Shown here in pieces: positions 24,582 through 37,239 of a DNA stretch of 64,000 nt. A model generated the notes under the pieces. The model was not told where the DNA came from, made no database searches, and saw only the letters and a program-made list of their open reading frames with translations. Numbering within the stretch: position 1 is the first letter of the stretch; each line of letters starts with the position of its first letter. Source of the DNA: Heterobilharzia americana (Eukaryota; Platyhelminthes; Trematoda; Strigeidida; Schistosomatidae); NCBI GenBank assembly GCA_944470555.2, contig OX104127.1, positions 92,714,708 to 92,778,707 of the forward strand. The letters are read 5' to 3'. Both the position numbers and the translations under genes were made by a program.

Positions 24582-25002
24582 TTCCGTTAGCCTGACTAAG
24601 AGAACTCTACCACCATTCTTGTATACCTCAGCAGGTAGTCCGTCTGGTCCTGCTGCCCTTCCCGTTTCAGGCTACCTACCGCTTTCTCAACTTCTTCTAG
24701 TGTTGGGGGACCTGTCTCTATGTCCCATTCAGGGTCCGACTGGATAGCGGGCAGCGCAATGGTGGCTGGAGGCCAGTTAAACTGTTCCTCAAAGTGTTCT
24801 GCCCATCGTCCCAGTCGCCCCCTGCGAGTGAATCGCAGATCCGTCCTTCTCCGCTATAACCTCACTAACTGTTGTTGACCATTTCCCCCCAGTCTCCTTA
24901 ATAAGTCTAAATAACTGTCTACTGTTACCGATCGCCGCTGCCTTTTCCATCTCTTTAGCCTTCCTGCCCACCACTGTTCACGATCGTTGCGCAGACTTTT
25001 CG

Positions 25003-26046
25003 TCAGTTATTTTTAAGTTGCGCTCGCTCTTCATTGTACTCAGAGCCTGCAGGGATGCATTCACGTGCATCCATTAGTTTGGAAGAAGCTGCTGATATCC
25101 ACTGGCTCTTTTTAGCCATTATCTTGGAGTCGGCTACAGTCTCCAGTGCTGCTTTTACAGTAGACTGAAGATGGCACCAAGCTTCTTCTGGATGAGTGAC
25201 AGTCTTTTGTTCCGATAACTGCCTAGCCAACTTCTCACTGAACACGGCTTTGGTGTTTTCGTTGTCCAGCAGAACTCGTAGTGGTTTTGTTGCCAAATTT
25301 TTTCTACGTCCATTGAGACGCAGGCATATACGTGCTCGGACCAACGCATGATCGCTGTCCAAACACGTACTCCAGAAGGAGCGGCAGTCTTCCACCGATC
25401 CTCTCCAGCGATGACTAATAGCAATGTGGTCTATCTGTGTCCATCGCTGAGTCGAGCTCGGTGGACGCCAGGTCAGACAGTGCCTTTCTTTATGTCTGAA
25501 ATTTGTGCTGGCTAAAAATAGGCGGTTATCTGAGCATAGTTGTAATAGGCGATCACCGTTATCTGTACGTTCAGCTGGGATTCCGAAAGTGCCACCTAAG
25601 TGCCTTTCTGCCTCACTCAGTCTACCCACCTGTGCGTTGAGGTCACCTGCAACAACCACTACGTCCGAACGTTTGGCTTTCGAGAGGAGGTTAGACAGTT
25701 TATGGTAGAACTCGTCCTTCACTTCATCCGAGCTGCAGTCAGTGGGTGCGTAAGCAGAGATTACAAAGAGACAACGGCGAGTCTCACTATTCCTTTTAGT
25801 TCTCACTGTGCCGTTCAGCCTCATAGCGCAGAGGCGACTATCAACTGGGATCCAGTCTAGTAGTGAGTTTTCTGCCCTGGTGCTTAATGCTATACCTACA
25901 CCTGCAAGACCACGAGAGCTAGCTATCGAATCTCCAGAAACTCGAAGGGTGAATTTTGCGGATTCACCAGATTGGTCAGGAGAGGTCAGGTGAATAACCA
26001 CACTTGGGTCCTGTATGCGTGTCTCACAAACACAGCACACATCCAT
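25003..26046 (-). pseudogene. Retrotransposon AP-type endonuclease, left copy
   Basis: 347 codons of an exonuclease-endonuclease-phosphatase domain that nicks target DNA to prime reverse transcription. Visible motifs: SAYAP (residues 97-101), AGDLNAQVG (133-141), TW (192-193), QIDHIAI (204-210) and LDSDHALV (229-236) with the catalytic Asp-His pair. The expected N-terminal part (GAFNVRTLRQIG) lies upstream but in another frame: a one-base shift falls between ATRA and MDVCC. The right-arm copy has the same shift. It differs from that copy at only two residues near the end (T/A and E/K in the stretch SxVKAALxTVADS). Confidence 0.88.
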
Positions 26047-26872
26047 GCCCGAGTTGCTAGAGTCTTTGCTAACGAAGCCTGTTGGCCAATTTGACGGAGG
26101 GTGCGGACATTGAAGGCTCCAATATGTAATTTGGAGCGTGGTTTAAGGAGACCAGGATGCTGTTCTGTGGACTCAGATCGTTGTCGAAGGCTGCAGAGGT
26201 AGGAGAAATTGAAGATGATGCAGCATCATTAATTAAGAGACGTGAAGGAAGATTAGAAGGTAATGATGGAGGAGGAGGATAGCAGTCAGAAGAAACTTGG
26301 GTGCTGACAGAGTTGTGAGGGCGGTTGACACTTCCCGGCTGCCCACACCGTGGAAGGCTATTTCTTCTTAAGGTACCTGAAAGAGATTTGTGTGACCGCA
26401 GAGCCCATCGGACATCTGCTTGAGGCCTGTCACACCCAGCCTTTTGAGTATGATTATTTTGAACTTTTGTATTTTTGGGGCCGGATGGTCGAAAGGAAAC
26501 GACAAGTGAACCAACACCGCCGGCCCGGCAGACCGTGGGGCGTGGTGGAGTGTGTTATTTTTGGGGCCGACCTTTTCTAACCCCCCCTTCCACTGAGAAG
26601 GCAGCATCAGCATGGCACTGCTGGTCATCCAAGGGAAACACCTTACTGCTGTCACACCCCATCCAGCTAGCAGCAGTACGACTTCGCCCTCAGACCCCCA
26701 TCATAGTGTAGCAATTTACACTAAACGGTAACTGCTTTTCGTCTAACCACTACCCAACAGACCTTTCTGGTATGGTAGGACCTCGAGGGAACAAGCGTTC
26801 CACCAGCATAGCTCGTTGGGTCATTGTGATATGCAAGCCCGACCACCACGTCAAGGTAGAAGCTATCGGTCG

Positions 26873-26886
26873 GGAATGCAAGCGAA
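26873..26886. repeat. Target-site duplication, 5' side of left element
   Basis: GGAATGCAAGCGAA. The same duplication flanks the right-arm element in inverse. Confidence 0.85.
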
Positions 26887-27899
26887 GGAGATTGATGATA
26901 TCAGTCAACTCAACTGTTCACTTGTCAACTAAGTGATCCCGTTCGATTTGTCAATGCAAGAAAATCTATCTGGTACTGAGAGATGAAAGTATTGACAAAT
27001 ATCTTCAACAAGGACAAAAAGTGTGTTACTTCTGTGTGTAGGCAAAGTGTATCAATGTCGAGGCACTGAACCACTCACTGTACAACTGTGTCTGGTTATA
27101 GTTTAGCAACATTCCGATTGCATTCACACTGTACCTCCATGTCCAGAACATATTGGCTCATTTTATTCCCAGCTATGCGTTAAACGCATAATTGTCCAAT
27201 ATTACGAGCATTTAGTGATATTTGGATTGAAAAAGCTTCTTCTATTGACGTAAGAATGTCTGTTAATGATAGTTAGGAATTTTGACATGATCACCCACTA
27301 GTCTGTTATACAAAACACCTTGTTCCCTCCGACGCATCCCACCCTCCCTCCTACTCCCTACAAGTCCCTACCTACCTATCGGTCATCTAAACAGAAATGA
27401 TGTCTAGAGTGAGAGAATAAGACAAGGCTGTGTTGTAAGCAGAAGTGAAATACTCGAACAAGAACTATTGGCACAATAATTTATTCCTTAGATCACGTAA
27501 TAGCACAACAAAAAAGGTATACTTCAAAAAATGTAACAACCAAACAGCATTTCTAAGTCTCATTTAACGATCTTCTCCACAATATATCATATGCACAGTG
27601 TCTTCTCAACATCACTGATTATTTAACACACTCCGTGGAATATGATCATGCTGAATTCTTCCCTCTTTAATACAACACATCAATCATCTACTACATACAC
27701 TTCATCATCATCATCATTTACACCTACGCCTACACCTACACACACACTCACATAAAACAGGTACAATTTCCAACTGAATTTACTGGAAACTAATTACACG
27801 AACAAGAGTGATAGGCTGGATACTCGAACAAAATACTCAGACGATGACCTCAACTCTCCACATTTACGCATGTGCCTACATCATGACAATCAAATTATG
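26887..27899. other. Gene-free arm stretch
   Basis: No supported gene. Only short simple runs such as (CATCAT) at 27,703-27,716. Mirrored at 41,671-42,681. Confidence 0.55.
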
Positions 27900-27993
27900 C
27901 AGGAGTCACTTCCAATTAACTAGGCGCTGTTTATCACTTTCTCAATAACTCACACTAACTAACAAAGTATATCACAACACTCGAGGGTACTTC

Positions 27994-28031
<38 letters not shown>

Positions 28032-28145
28032 ACCAGTCACTAGCACATTCCTCTGACCAGTCGACTTCCAACTATGTACATTCTTCATTTTCTTATCACA
28101 ATAATTCCATCAAATCTTGCTCACCTTCATTACTGTGCTGTGCAG
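27900..28145 (+). repeat. 240-bp dispersed repeat with long (CT)n
   Basis: Second copy of the repeat at 18,630-18,855, with the CT microsatellite expanded at 27,998-28,029. Its right-arm partner (41,430-41,670) has a shorter GA run. Confidence 0.75.
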
Positions 28146-28640
28146 TACACTCAACACTCAATGACTACTCAGCAATCCTCTCAACGCTGAAATCTGTCAC
28201 AGCTGATGGAAACAAATCAGACATTAGTATTTATTTATTTTCATAGTTTGTCAGCCAGCAGCTTGCAGAAAGAAGACAATGGAGTATCGCAGATCCATTT
28301 ACACCCAACCGACGTAATCTCCACCATTCCCTCTAATTCCTTGTTTCTCAGTCACTTGCCTCTTGCATCTCTAATTCCACACATTGAAGTGTTGAAACGG
28401 ACAACGAAGAAGGTGCGTTCGTGTACACGCAAAACTGATTGGAAATCAGCTTCAACTACATGTCAGATGCACATCAATCATAAACAGACACACGGTTTTC
28501 TTACCTTCAATCTAACCCCACTTATTGTCAGATGATTTTCACCAATGATTTCAAATCTCACCCTACCAACGAATGAAAAATAAGCAATTCACTCTGTTTA
28601 TTGACACCACACAGCCAGCTTCCTCATGAAATACACAGCT

Positions 28641-29256
28641 CTAATTGGTTACTTCAGTCGTTCGACGAGTGGCAGTCTCTCGATTTACACCCATCATTCC
28701 TAACCGAAGAAAACACTGAAAGTATCCAGTTGGAGGACGCAGTGTCGTCTGCTCACCAGTCTCCACGGAATATTTGTCATTCCAATAAATCTGATTCCCA
28801 TCTCCAGATAATTGGTTGTCATACTCGAAAACTGCAAATACTAGCCATTCCCATCGTGTGAGCTTAGGTGAACAGACACACTGAGGAGGAAATATATTGC
28901 AGCGACTCTCACCTTCTTCAGTGTACTCGTAGCTGGAATCAATGAACCAAGCTTTAAGTGAATCGTTATGACTATTCACTTTCGAATGAACTGCATGACG
29001 TCACTGAAACACTCACCAGATTAAATAAATAATGTGGACGCATAACCCACATATTCTTCCTTACTAAGGGTTTGGAAACTCGTGAATTCATCACTGATTC
29101 GTGACACAGATATTGGGAGGAAATGAGGTGATAGGGACGAAGGAAGGAATGTTTATTATTACCATGTAGCACGGTAGTCGTTAAATATGGTACACCTTGC
29201 ACCAAGACAGTCATTTGCACAATGTGCTTCACTTCCTCTTCTGCTTCTCTCTTCAT
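28641..29256 (-). CDS. Hypothetical small spliced gene, left copy
   Basis: Mirror of the model at 40,319-40,934. Exons at 29,256-29,196, 29,093-29,017, 28,880-28,757 and 28,699-28,641, with the same splice sites and phases. The exon sequence appears identical to the right copy; the one difference seen (Y/H codon after GVP) falls in the predicted first intron. Function unknown, and the model could be chance. Confidence 0.3.
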
Positions 29257-29783
29257 TTCCTCTCAATACGCTCACATTTTCTGTCGCATTCCTCTCTCTC
29301 TGGAGAGAATCCTTACCCATTCCTGGGGATTGCATATCATTTCTGCCACCCTCTCAACACATACTACTCATATCCATTGTGATGATCAACGCCCACTACA
29401 ATATCAGTGAATAAATACACCGTCAAACATTTCATTTCAAGTCTCCAGTAGTCTGTATCATCTGCATCCCTGCCTACCCGGTCAGAATGAAGCTTCAGTA
29501 TGAAGTTTACTTCATTCCTCATTGTAATTATCCACTCCAATAATTCATTCACTTATCCTACCTACCCCATACCTATCAATCATTACGCATCAATATCCAA
29601 ATATGAAATGCATCCATGATAAATACACATTGTATTTGTGTTTAGAACTGCTTGGATAGAAATCGAAAGAGGATTATTACCTATTGACTGCTATTGTGTA
29701 CAACACTTGATGAAGAACAAATCAAGGGAAAGTGGAACAGAGACGATAGGAAAGAACTGATATCCGAAGTGATTATTCTACCT

Positions 29784-29994
29784 GAACGCAGGCGAACAGG
29801 GAAAGCGAACGCCATCACTCATCGAGAAAGTCGCAATTCACATCTACACCTAACATCCACAGGAAATATTCAAAAACATTCTTCACATACATCGACTGCA
29901 ACTTCATTGTCACAAGTCCTTGATCAGATGAAATAATCTCACATTATTAGCACTACGAATGACCGAAACAAACTGGCCTCAACAACATACAACG

Positions 29995-30025
<31 letters not shown>

Positions 30026-30956
30026 AGCAAGTTCCAATAAGGCATGCCAAATCGCATTGCACCTGCGAAGTGGCCAGTTGTGAGCTGAAGTCAAATCAAT
30101 GTTTGTGTACAATCGCGGTAATTTACTGCAGTCCACCCTGCCTTCCAAATGACTTCGTCCTAACCCATATACATTACTGGAATAGAAGCAACACATGCCT
30201 GCCTAATAGTTGGGCATCTGAATACTTCACACATAAACTGGACGGAGCTAACAGTCTTAGCCTCAGCCAGTTCCCTCCCAAATGACCTACTTTTAACTGT
30301 ACTACAATCTGTTCTAGTTCAAAACGTAACCTGTGCGAAGGATAGATTCCATCTTGAACACAAGCCTCTCGTTATTAGATTTCCTTTTAAATTACCAATA
30401 TAGAGAGAGACATTATGGATCTACGATACTCCCCGATGTTAGCTAACAGTGATCATGAAGTACGAACTTTCGGTTTTCGATCGTATCAGTTAGATTATGA
30501 CATTGATTCCCACAGACCTAGTGCTTCGTGCACAGAAATTTCAAATGTAAGGACATAACGCAGTTCGTAAGGACTGAACCGTCGACAAGGACTAATCAAT
30601 CCAGAATATATTAGATAGATTTCGAATTCTGTTTCAAGAGGTAACGACGCCATTTATTCAGTGGTCGACAACACGAACATCCTAATGTCACCCTCCGTAC
30701 ATGAATCAACACACTGAGAAATGATGAGGAGTGAGGAACGGTTTATGGGACTGGATTGGATTGGATTAGACTGGACTGGACTGGAAACATTTAAGACTGG
30801 GTACTGTTAAATCCGTAATCTCTGCAAAATTTTGGTTACACAGTCTCGAATATTCTGCGAGAAACAACTTGCAAGCGATTGCCAAAACTGCCTCAAAACA
30901 CTGTCCGCATCCATTAGAATAAGGACTAAAAGGAAATGTGGAATTTCATCTCTGAT
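29784..30956 (+). repeat. Segment present three times (left-arm copy)
   Basis: Recurs inverted at 38,615-39,791 and again in plus orientation at 58,012-59,177. It contains a (CA)n run at 29,995-30,020, a (TGGAT/TGGAC) pentamer run at about 30,753-30,785, and the beginning of the CR1-like fragment. Open frames across it are not convincing as genes. Confidence 0.85.
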
Positions 30957-32300
30957 AATGGGTGGAAAGTCCAAACGTCTAGCCGAATCCAACCTCTCCA
31001 AAGCTGAATGTCAATCGAATTACTTCAGTCAATTCCTAAATGAAGTGCTCACTTATGGTGTCAACACTACTCCACCAATGGATACAGTGTTCATGACGAA
31101 GGAAATAGTCTTACGGTTGCTCATTAATTTCAAACCTGGAGATTCCTCTGGTCCTCATGAGTTACACCCCAGACTGCTATCTTTGCTGACGGACATTGTT
31201 TCTGAGCCAGTCACTGATCTTTCCAATGTCCCTATCTCAGACTCCCCTCCGTAGAGATTGGAAAGATGCCATAATCAGACCAGTTTTTAAGGCGGTAGTC
31301 CCCAACTGGTGTCTTACATCGATCGCTCTGTCAGTCTGACGAGCACAGTTGTTGAGGCTTTAGAAAAGATAATTCGTGATAAGCTACTTAAACATGTTGA
31401 ATCAAACAAAATATTGGTGCGACAACAGCACACTTTTCGTACTGGACCCTCCTGTTTAACAAACCTCCTCATCATGAGAGAGGAATGGGTTGCAACTCGT
31501 GATTGTAAGCTGACAATAGATGTCGTGTTTATCGACTTCAGTAAGACATTCGATAAAATGTCACATGTGAAATTATTAGGAAAGCTCTCCTCTTTCGGGT
31601 TCGCTGCTGCATTGCAAGCCTGGATTAGCAACTTTCTGTACGGCACAAGGCAAACAGTGAAGGTTAATCGGATACTGTCCGGGTGGAAACCTGTGATGAG
31701 TGGAGTTCCGCAAGGAATAACTTTAGGTTCACTTCCTTTATTGTTATATGTCAACGACTTACTACAAGTGTTCAACTCTTCGGTGCTGCTATTCACCGAT
31801 TACGCAAGAGTTTGCAGTGACAGGTGTACACTTCATGCGGATTTGGATGAACTACTAGGTTGCTCCAAACCTTGGTGTCTGGAAATCAACTCTAGTAAGA
31901 GTGTGATGATGTGCATTGGTAATAGCAGTTGTTCCCACTATTCCGTTGATGCCACACCACCACTTCCAGTCTTTGAACTGAAAAACTTAGGTCATAATTT
32001 GAAAACCTCAACCCACTGTAGTGCAGTTGCAGTAAAGGCCTTCTGTGTATTATGGTCCATCCGCAACACTTTCAAAAGTTTTCATCACAATATGCTCAGA
32101 ATACTCTATTCGACTTACGTTAGACCTCACTTGGAATATTACAGTTAGGTGGCCAGCCCATGCCTAAAGAGGGATGCCGACGTACTCGAGCGTGTTCAAA
32201 TAGCATGTACTAAGCAGCTTGTGGCGCACCATTCGAATCTATCTCATGAGGAACAACAAGATCGGTTAAACTCATTCCCAATGTCTTACCGCAATAGACA
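30800..32300 (+). mobile_element. CR1-like non-LTR retrotransposon fragment, left copy
   Basis: 5'-truncated. 30,832-31,254 gives a region before the catalytic core (KPGDSSGPHELHPRLLSLLT). A frameshift at about 31,245 leads to RDWKDAIIRPVFK. 31,309-32,148 gives SISLTS-like sequence, VVFIDFSKTFDKMSH (motif A), SGVPQGITLGSLPLLLYVND (motif B), and LLFTDYARV where F-ADD is expected. The catalytic Asp pair is therefore broken (TDY). The order fits CR1-like elements known from schistosomes. 3' sequence continues to about 32,300 without the arm's partner. Inactive. Confidence 0.85.
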
Positions 32301-32829
32301 GTAAGACCTCATACTACCATTCCGTATCCTTGATAATGACTTCAGTACTAACTAGTTCCATCTGTCCTACCCTGCTAGGAATGACCATCTCCAAGGACAT
32401 CACAAATAAATCCAAAAACCACGACCGAACCAACCTAGTGTGAGTCTGCGTTTCTCCCATCGTGTCGTCCTCATCAACATCCAACGCATTGAACGAGAAA
32501 CTAGTTCCTCCGAGAGACATCCCCTAGGATTAACACAGGCCAACTATCCTCATAACTGAAACTTCCTTAAACCGATAACTCGCTGAACATTCTACATAAC
32601 ATCAAAATAACTTACAGTCTTCCAAGAAGTGACAACAACACTCTCCCTTAAACTATCAATAAACAACAAAACCAACACTCCACATCAACAACATCTCCAA
32701 ACCACCCCTCAATCCACACTACACATCCCAGACATCAAAACCCAACAATATTCACCAAAGTCACTCACACGACAGAAAAATCTTCACGAATAACAATAAC
32801 TCAAAGTCAAATTAGAGAAGTAACAACAG
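32300..32829. other. Intergenic, CR1 fragment to p40 3' end
   Basis: No supported gene. A/C-rich on the plus strand, without clear repeats. Confidence 0.5.
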
Positions 32830-32835
32830 TTTATT
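32830..32835 (-). terminator. p40 polyadenylation signal
   Basis: AATAAA on the minus strand, 71 nt after the TGA stop. Confidence 0.7.
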
Positions 32836-32906
32836 GAGTAAAAAAACAACACCACATAAATTCGATGTTCATCATCATCTCAATCCTCCCTCATTATCAT
32901 TACGCT

Positions 32907-34672
32907 TCAACGGCTAACTTCAATTCGCTTCTCCAACGGCGCCTCTACCACCAATGTGTTCCCAACTACCTGAGCACAAACAGATAACGGGTCCACTGTC
33001 TCCGGAATTGCATATGACTGACTGAACTCAGCATACGAACTCGCCTTCCCAGATCCACCATGTTTCTCCTCCTTATGATGACGTCCACTGATTACCACAC
33101 GGTTCGAATCCACGTTCACACACAAATCTTCAGGCCTGTAGATAGGATCCACTGCAGCCTCCACATGCAATCGTTTACCACCCGAACCATCGTCCACAAC
33201 TGTTGGACCCTGAACACCTAAACAAAGAAACAAACCAAAACACCTCTCTCACCACTCATACAAAAACAATAACAACAAAATATCTACATCCAACTTTCAA
33301 CCAAATCCTCACAACACTTACCTCTCACCGCAAGGGCTTTAGACCCAGGTACTGCTTGTATCTGATTATCCGGCTTCGGTCGCACACCAACCTGACCGGA
33401 CTCATTCAACGTCAGTGACTGGTTCGCGGAAACCTTTACAGGCGCCTCCAGCATCAAAACACCATCCTGAAACAAACACACAAACAAACACCATGAGAAA
33501 CAATTCAATCACACAGATAATTCCATAATTACACACCTTAGTTCTTATGCCACACAGTCATACACTACTGTTCACTGGATCATGTTCCAACCACAACTCA
33601 TTCTTCACATTCCTTTCACTCGAATATTAACAACATATTCTGTTCGTAACGTCATCCAATAAATAATACTCTGCCACACTGAATACACAACAATCTAATA
33701 CGAATGAATTATACTCAGTCACACTGATCAACATTTACTCTTTCACTAAACCGCCAGACAGCTACAAGTGATACATACACAAAGCAACAAGGACAAAATC
33801 AGGTTCATTGACTTACATCTGTCAGACGACATTTCAGTTGATTATGCTCGATGCTCTGAGGAAGCTGCACCATCCGACAGAACTCACGAGAACATCTCCC
33901 ACCATCACTTTTCGTCTCCTTCTTCGCATGCACAGTCACACGGTTGTCACTCGATGTCACATTGATATCGCCCGCATCGAAGCCTTTCGCGTCGAATCTC
34001 ACCTTGAAATGCACCTACACAGGGACAAGCAACACTCAATGGTCACTTCACAATCCCTCCACAACTACACAAACCACCCAACACCAACAACTCACCTTCC
34101 CATCTTCACCTATCTCGTATGCGTCCTTCAGGAAGTCAGTCAATGACCCAGTCGACGGCACGTCCAATGAACCCATCCTGTCTCGAATATCCTCGATGTG
34201 GTGCTCCATCTGACGCATCAGGGCAAATGGATCGTGCAGTGCTGACACGCCAAAGTCGTCCACTGGCTGAAACAGAAAACACAAACAGTTCCCTCTCGAT
34301 TAACAAACAACGATATTATTCTAGTCATTCCAGTAGGTAGGCATAATCACCAAAGTCACAACAGACATACACCCCCTATTTAATGCTACTCATCTATCTC
34401 ATCACTTACATCTGAATATTAAAACTCACCAACAGAGCGAACATCCCTCGCCTCATACGACGCATGTCTTCATCCCATCTTCTCCACGCTGAGTTGATCC
34501 AGTTGTCCACTGTGCTCGGCCAGTCGTCATGGTATGGTGCAATAGAGTTCTCACGACCACTGCTACCTCCATGTTCCAAACCCGTCAACAAGTCACGTCT
34601 TTGCCTCTCGAATGATCGCGACTCACGATTCACAGGAATGCTAACCACCTTGTCATTTTTGCCAGACGACAT
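32907..34672 (-). CDS. p40-family small heat shock protein (major egg antigen type), five exons
   Basis: Five exons: 34,672-34,430, 34,266-34,096, 34,014-33,817, 33,466-33,322 and 33,217-32,907, all GT...AG, with phases 0, 0, 0 and 1. Introns are 163, 81, 350 and 104 nt. Together they encode 355 residues, the usual length for schistosome p40. The start is the ATG giving MSSGKNDKVVSIPVNRE; an upstream in-frame TTG is not needed. Residues 1-138 form the N-terminal region (RRDLLTGLEHGG, DWPSTVDNWI, GSLDVPSTGS). A first alpha-crystallin domain spans about 139-222 (VHFKVRFDAKGFDAGDINV, DDGVLMLEAPV). A second spans about 265-347 (LHVEAAVDP, VVISGRHHKEEK, VVGNTLVVEAPL). The tandem double domain is characteristic of this flatworm family. 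Members act as cytosolic chaperones and p40 is abundant in eggs (established knowledge). All frames are intact, with no lesions seen. Which p40 paralogue it is cannot be decided here. Confidence 0.93.
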
Positions 34673-34770
34673 ATTCAACGAAAACCAAAATCACAATCAC
34701 AACTACTACAGAAATGAATAACTAAAGCCTCAACTAATCCAATATTATCTAAATGTTTCGTCTCATCGAT

Positions 34771-34880
34771 TTATATACTGCAAAATTCTAGACATACGAT
34801 GACCACAAAATTGATTTCGCCAATCACAAACCAGTTAAATCTTTTACATCATTGGCTCAGACTTATTCAATTTCTATTGG
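34771..34880 (-). promoter_or_regulatory. Putative p40 core promoter
   Basis: Minus-strand TATATAA at 34,777-34,771, 99 nt before the start codon, with CCAAT boxes at 34,855-34,851 and 34,880-34,876. A partial heat shock motif (TCTAGAA, one GAA/TTC arm imperfect) lies near 34,790. TATA plus CCAAT spacing is plausible. Heat shock control is only suggested. Confidence 0.5.
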
Positions 34881-35481
34881 TTCAGTCTGAGACTTTGCAC
34901 GTGATGAAGCTATGTTATCAAGGTGACCTTGTTCTTCTGGTGGACTTGTGATAGGAGGATTAGAAGCTTATGAGTTTTGTTGGCCGTTTAGGTGAACGAG
35001 CATATCCACGCTTACTACTGACATTAGGTGAGAAATTGAGGGGAAACTGGAGTTGAATTTCAGGTCACATGATACCATGGCATAGAAGGAAGGATGCATG
35101 CCTATGCATGACTGGTTAATCGGTTAATAATAATGAATTAGTAAGGGTTGTGTAAGAAATGAAATGTGAGGTGAGGATTTTTCTACGTTCCCTGAATGTC
35201 TGTAGTTAAGAGACAGATATAAATTCAACAAACAAGAATTTCATACGAGCTACTGTAACATCGAGTAACTAGTTGAATAATCATTTGGTGTTTGTCTTGC
35301 GAGACTCAAACTTTAAAAAATTATGTTATCTTGGGAACGCCATGTACATGAATAGATAACATTTTTGATTGAAATTGAGATAAATGTACATGGATCTATT
35401 CACTTTAAAAATAGGAGAATGAACTTACCTCTAAGAATGAGGTGAAAATAATTAACATTTCATCTGATTATATTTCTACAG
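34881..35481. other. Intergenic upstream of p40
   Basis: No gene seen. Contains 35,342-35,380, a 39-nt stretch whose reverse complement lies at the right-arm breakpoint (37,622-37,660), and an inverted pair CCATGTACAT / ATGTACATGG at 35,340-35,349 and 35,384-35,393. Confidence 0.6.
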
Positions 35482-37043
35482 ATGACATGCTCACACCACT
35501 CCTGTTGCAGAAGGTCTGGAAAGAAGGAAAGGTACCTGTCGATTGACTGGAAGAATTGCTACCTTGTCAAACTCCCAAAGAAGGGCGACCTAAGTCTGTG
35601 CAAGAACAGGCACGGGATCACGTATCTGTCCCTGTCCACCCAAGGCAAGCAAAATATTACTCCGGATGATCCTGGAGAGACTAAACGGGCGCTGGATTCA
35701 AAATTACAACCGGAACTGGCTGGCTGGCTGTATTCAGGAAGTACAAATCATGTGCCGACGAAATTGCAACGCTGCTTTACGCATCATCATAGAACAGAGT
35801 ACAGAATGGCAGTCAACTCTCTACATCACCTCAACTTCATCTACGTTGTAAAGGCCTTCAACAGCGTCGACCGAGAGGTAATTTGGAAACTGCTTCAATA
35901 CTACGGAATACCGCAAAATTTTATCCGCCTCATTCAACAACTATGTGAAGACGCCACATGCCGAGAAATTCACAAAGGAAGCTCAATGATGCCTTTGAAG
36001 TGAAGTGAAGACAGGAGTAAAACAAGGTTGCCTGCTATCACCCATGATGTTGCAGACTGTAATGGACGGGACCGGATCATGCAGCAGACAACAGTGAGGA
36101 GTGAGAAGAGGAAGATACGCTGGGTGGACCAGGTAAAAGATCCCAGAATAATTGGATTTCGTTGATGACCTGTGTCTAATGTCACACTAATAAAAGATCT
36201 ACAGGCGAGAACTAACAAGTTGACAGAAAAGGTGAGGCAGCGAATACAGGACTTCAAGCGAAGGTTGAGAACACAGAGGTGGAGGTGATGATGATACCCA
36301 ACCAACGCCACCAACACCACCACCACCACCAACAACAACAAGCTCGAATAATCATCAACGGGAGAAACTTGAAGGAAGTAGTCTCGTTCACCTATCTAGG
36401 CAGCACTGTTTCAAATACAGGCGGCAAAGGCACAGACGAGGATGTCAAAGCCAGGATCGGAAAGACAGCAAGACTGTCGTTCATTAAAATGAAACCAGTG
36501 TGGAGATCTACTGCACTGCACTGCACTGCACTCAGGATAAAGCGTGAACAAGATCGGGATTTTCAACACCAATTCAGTCAAGTCAGTGCTCATATATGGT
36601 TCAGAAACTTGGCGCCTTACGAAAGGCATTTCCAACAAACTACAGATATTCATCAACAACTGCCTACGCTGTCTCGTTACTGAAGCTCATATGGATTGCC
36701 ATAAAGAATAAGCAACAAGGAACTCTGGTATGGCAACGAACTAACCAAGAACATATCGGTCAAGAAATATGCACTGGAAGGAAGTGGATATGGATTGGAT
36801 TGGGTTGGGTATGCACTGAGAAGAGGGTTTTGGAACATTATGCGCCAGACCGTCGAGTGGAACGCAAATGGGGGATGACGAGTTGGGCGTCTGAGGCGAG
36901 GGTGACATGGAGGAGAAGGTGTGAGGAAGAAATGGAAGCTTGTGGGCAGTGGTGGAGCCAGGTTGAAAAGATTTCAGCGAGCAGAGTGGAATTGAAGCGT
37001 GCTAGTGAAGCCGTGTGTTCCACTATGACCCCAAGGGACAAAT
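35482..37043 (+). pseudogene. RTE-like retrotransposon fragment with internal deletions
   Basis: 35,482-36,003: LVKLPKKGDLSLCKNRHGIT, then TEYRMAVNSLHHLNF, then VVKAFNSVDRE (motif A). 36,005-36,060 holds a VKTGVKQGCLLSP-like motif B in another frame. 36,155-36,180 reads FVDDLCLMSH (motif C) out of frame. 36,279-36,683: NGRNLKEVVSFTYLGSTVS, GTDEDVKARIGKTARLSF, KPVWRS, preceded by a CAC/CAA-rich insertion coding His/Gln. 36,683-37,043 holds the decayed C-terminal tail. Much of the region between the motifs is missing. It is a different RTE-like family from the arm element and is inactive. Confidence 0.85.
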
Positions 37044-37069
37044 AATAGTAGTTATTTTACCCAAAAATG

Positions 37070-37231
37070 AAGTGGTGATGAATATGTGTTAAAATAGAAT
37101 CATGTAAGTGAAAGTAAGGCAAATATCGATTGGAGTGGATTAGAAATAGTTGAGGTCACTGTCAGGACAAGGTCGAATAAGTACTGGTAACAGAATGAAT
37201 ATGAGAATTGGAAGATTGTCAGAAATATTTC
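37070..37231 (+). repeat. Dispersed repeat copy, truncated
   Basis: Leader and first 105 bp of the repeat, directly after the RTE-like piece that ends at 37,043. It breaks off at ATTTCT, where unrelated sequence follows. Confidence 0.8.
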
Positions 37232-37239
37232 TTTTTTGA

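Larger units (their letters stand above)
22950..26872 (-). mobile_element. RTE-like non-LTR retrotransposon, left copy
   Basis: About 3.92 kb. The 14-bp direct repeat GGAATGCAAGCGAA lies on both sides (22,936-22,949 and 26,873-26,886), which fixes the ends. Order on the minus strand: about 0.8 kb 5' leader, AP-type endonuclease (26,046-25,003), linker, reverse transcriptase with YADD (24,581-23,739), C-terminal part (23,587-23,135), and a short 3' UTR ending near TTGATAATGA. This layout and the motifs fit RTE-like elements of schistosomes; a CR1-related assignment is less likely. Frameshifts break the single long frame, so it is inactive. Confidence 0.88.
18350..31912 (+). repeat. Left arm of the large inverted repeat
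   Basis: Reverse complement of 37,660-51,068. Paired positions add up to 69,568-69,579 along most of the arm, and to 69,430 outside the 141-bp insertion that only this arm carries. Nearly every base compared by eye agrees; differences are scattered substitutions and microsatellite lengths. Contents from the outside in: tandem-unit sequence, an RTE-like retrotransposon, gene-poor DNA, a possible small gene, and a CR1-like fragment. Homology ends at about 31,912 in the middle of the CR1 reverse-transcriptase region. Confidence 0.92.

Noticed and set aside
25155..25424. Second frame within the endonuclease gene
   Set aside because: Shadow of the true endonuclease frame (same bases, motifs only in the other frame).
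28206..28535. 109-codon open frame mirrored at 41,040-41,369
   Set aside because: The mirror is due to the inverted repeat; composition is not protein-like and no signals were seen.
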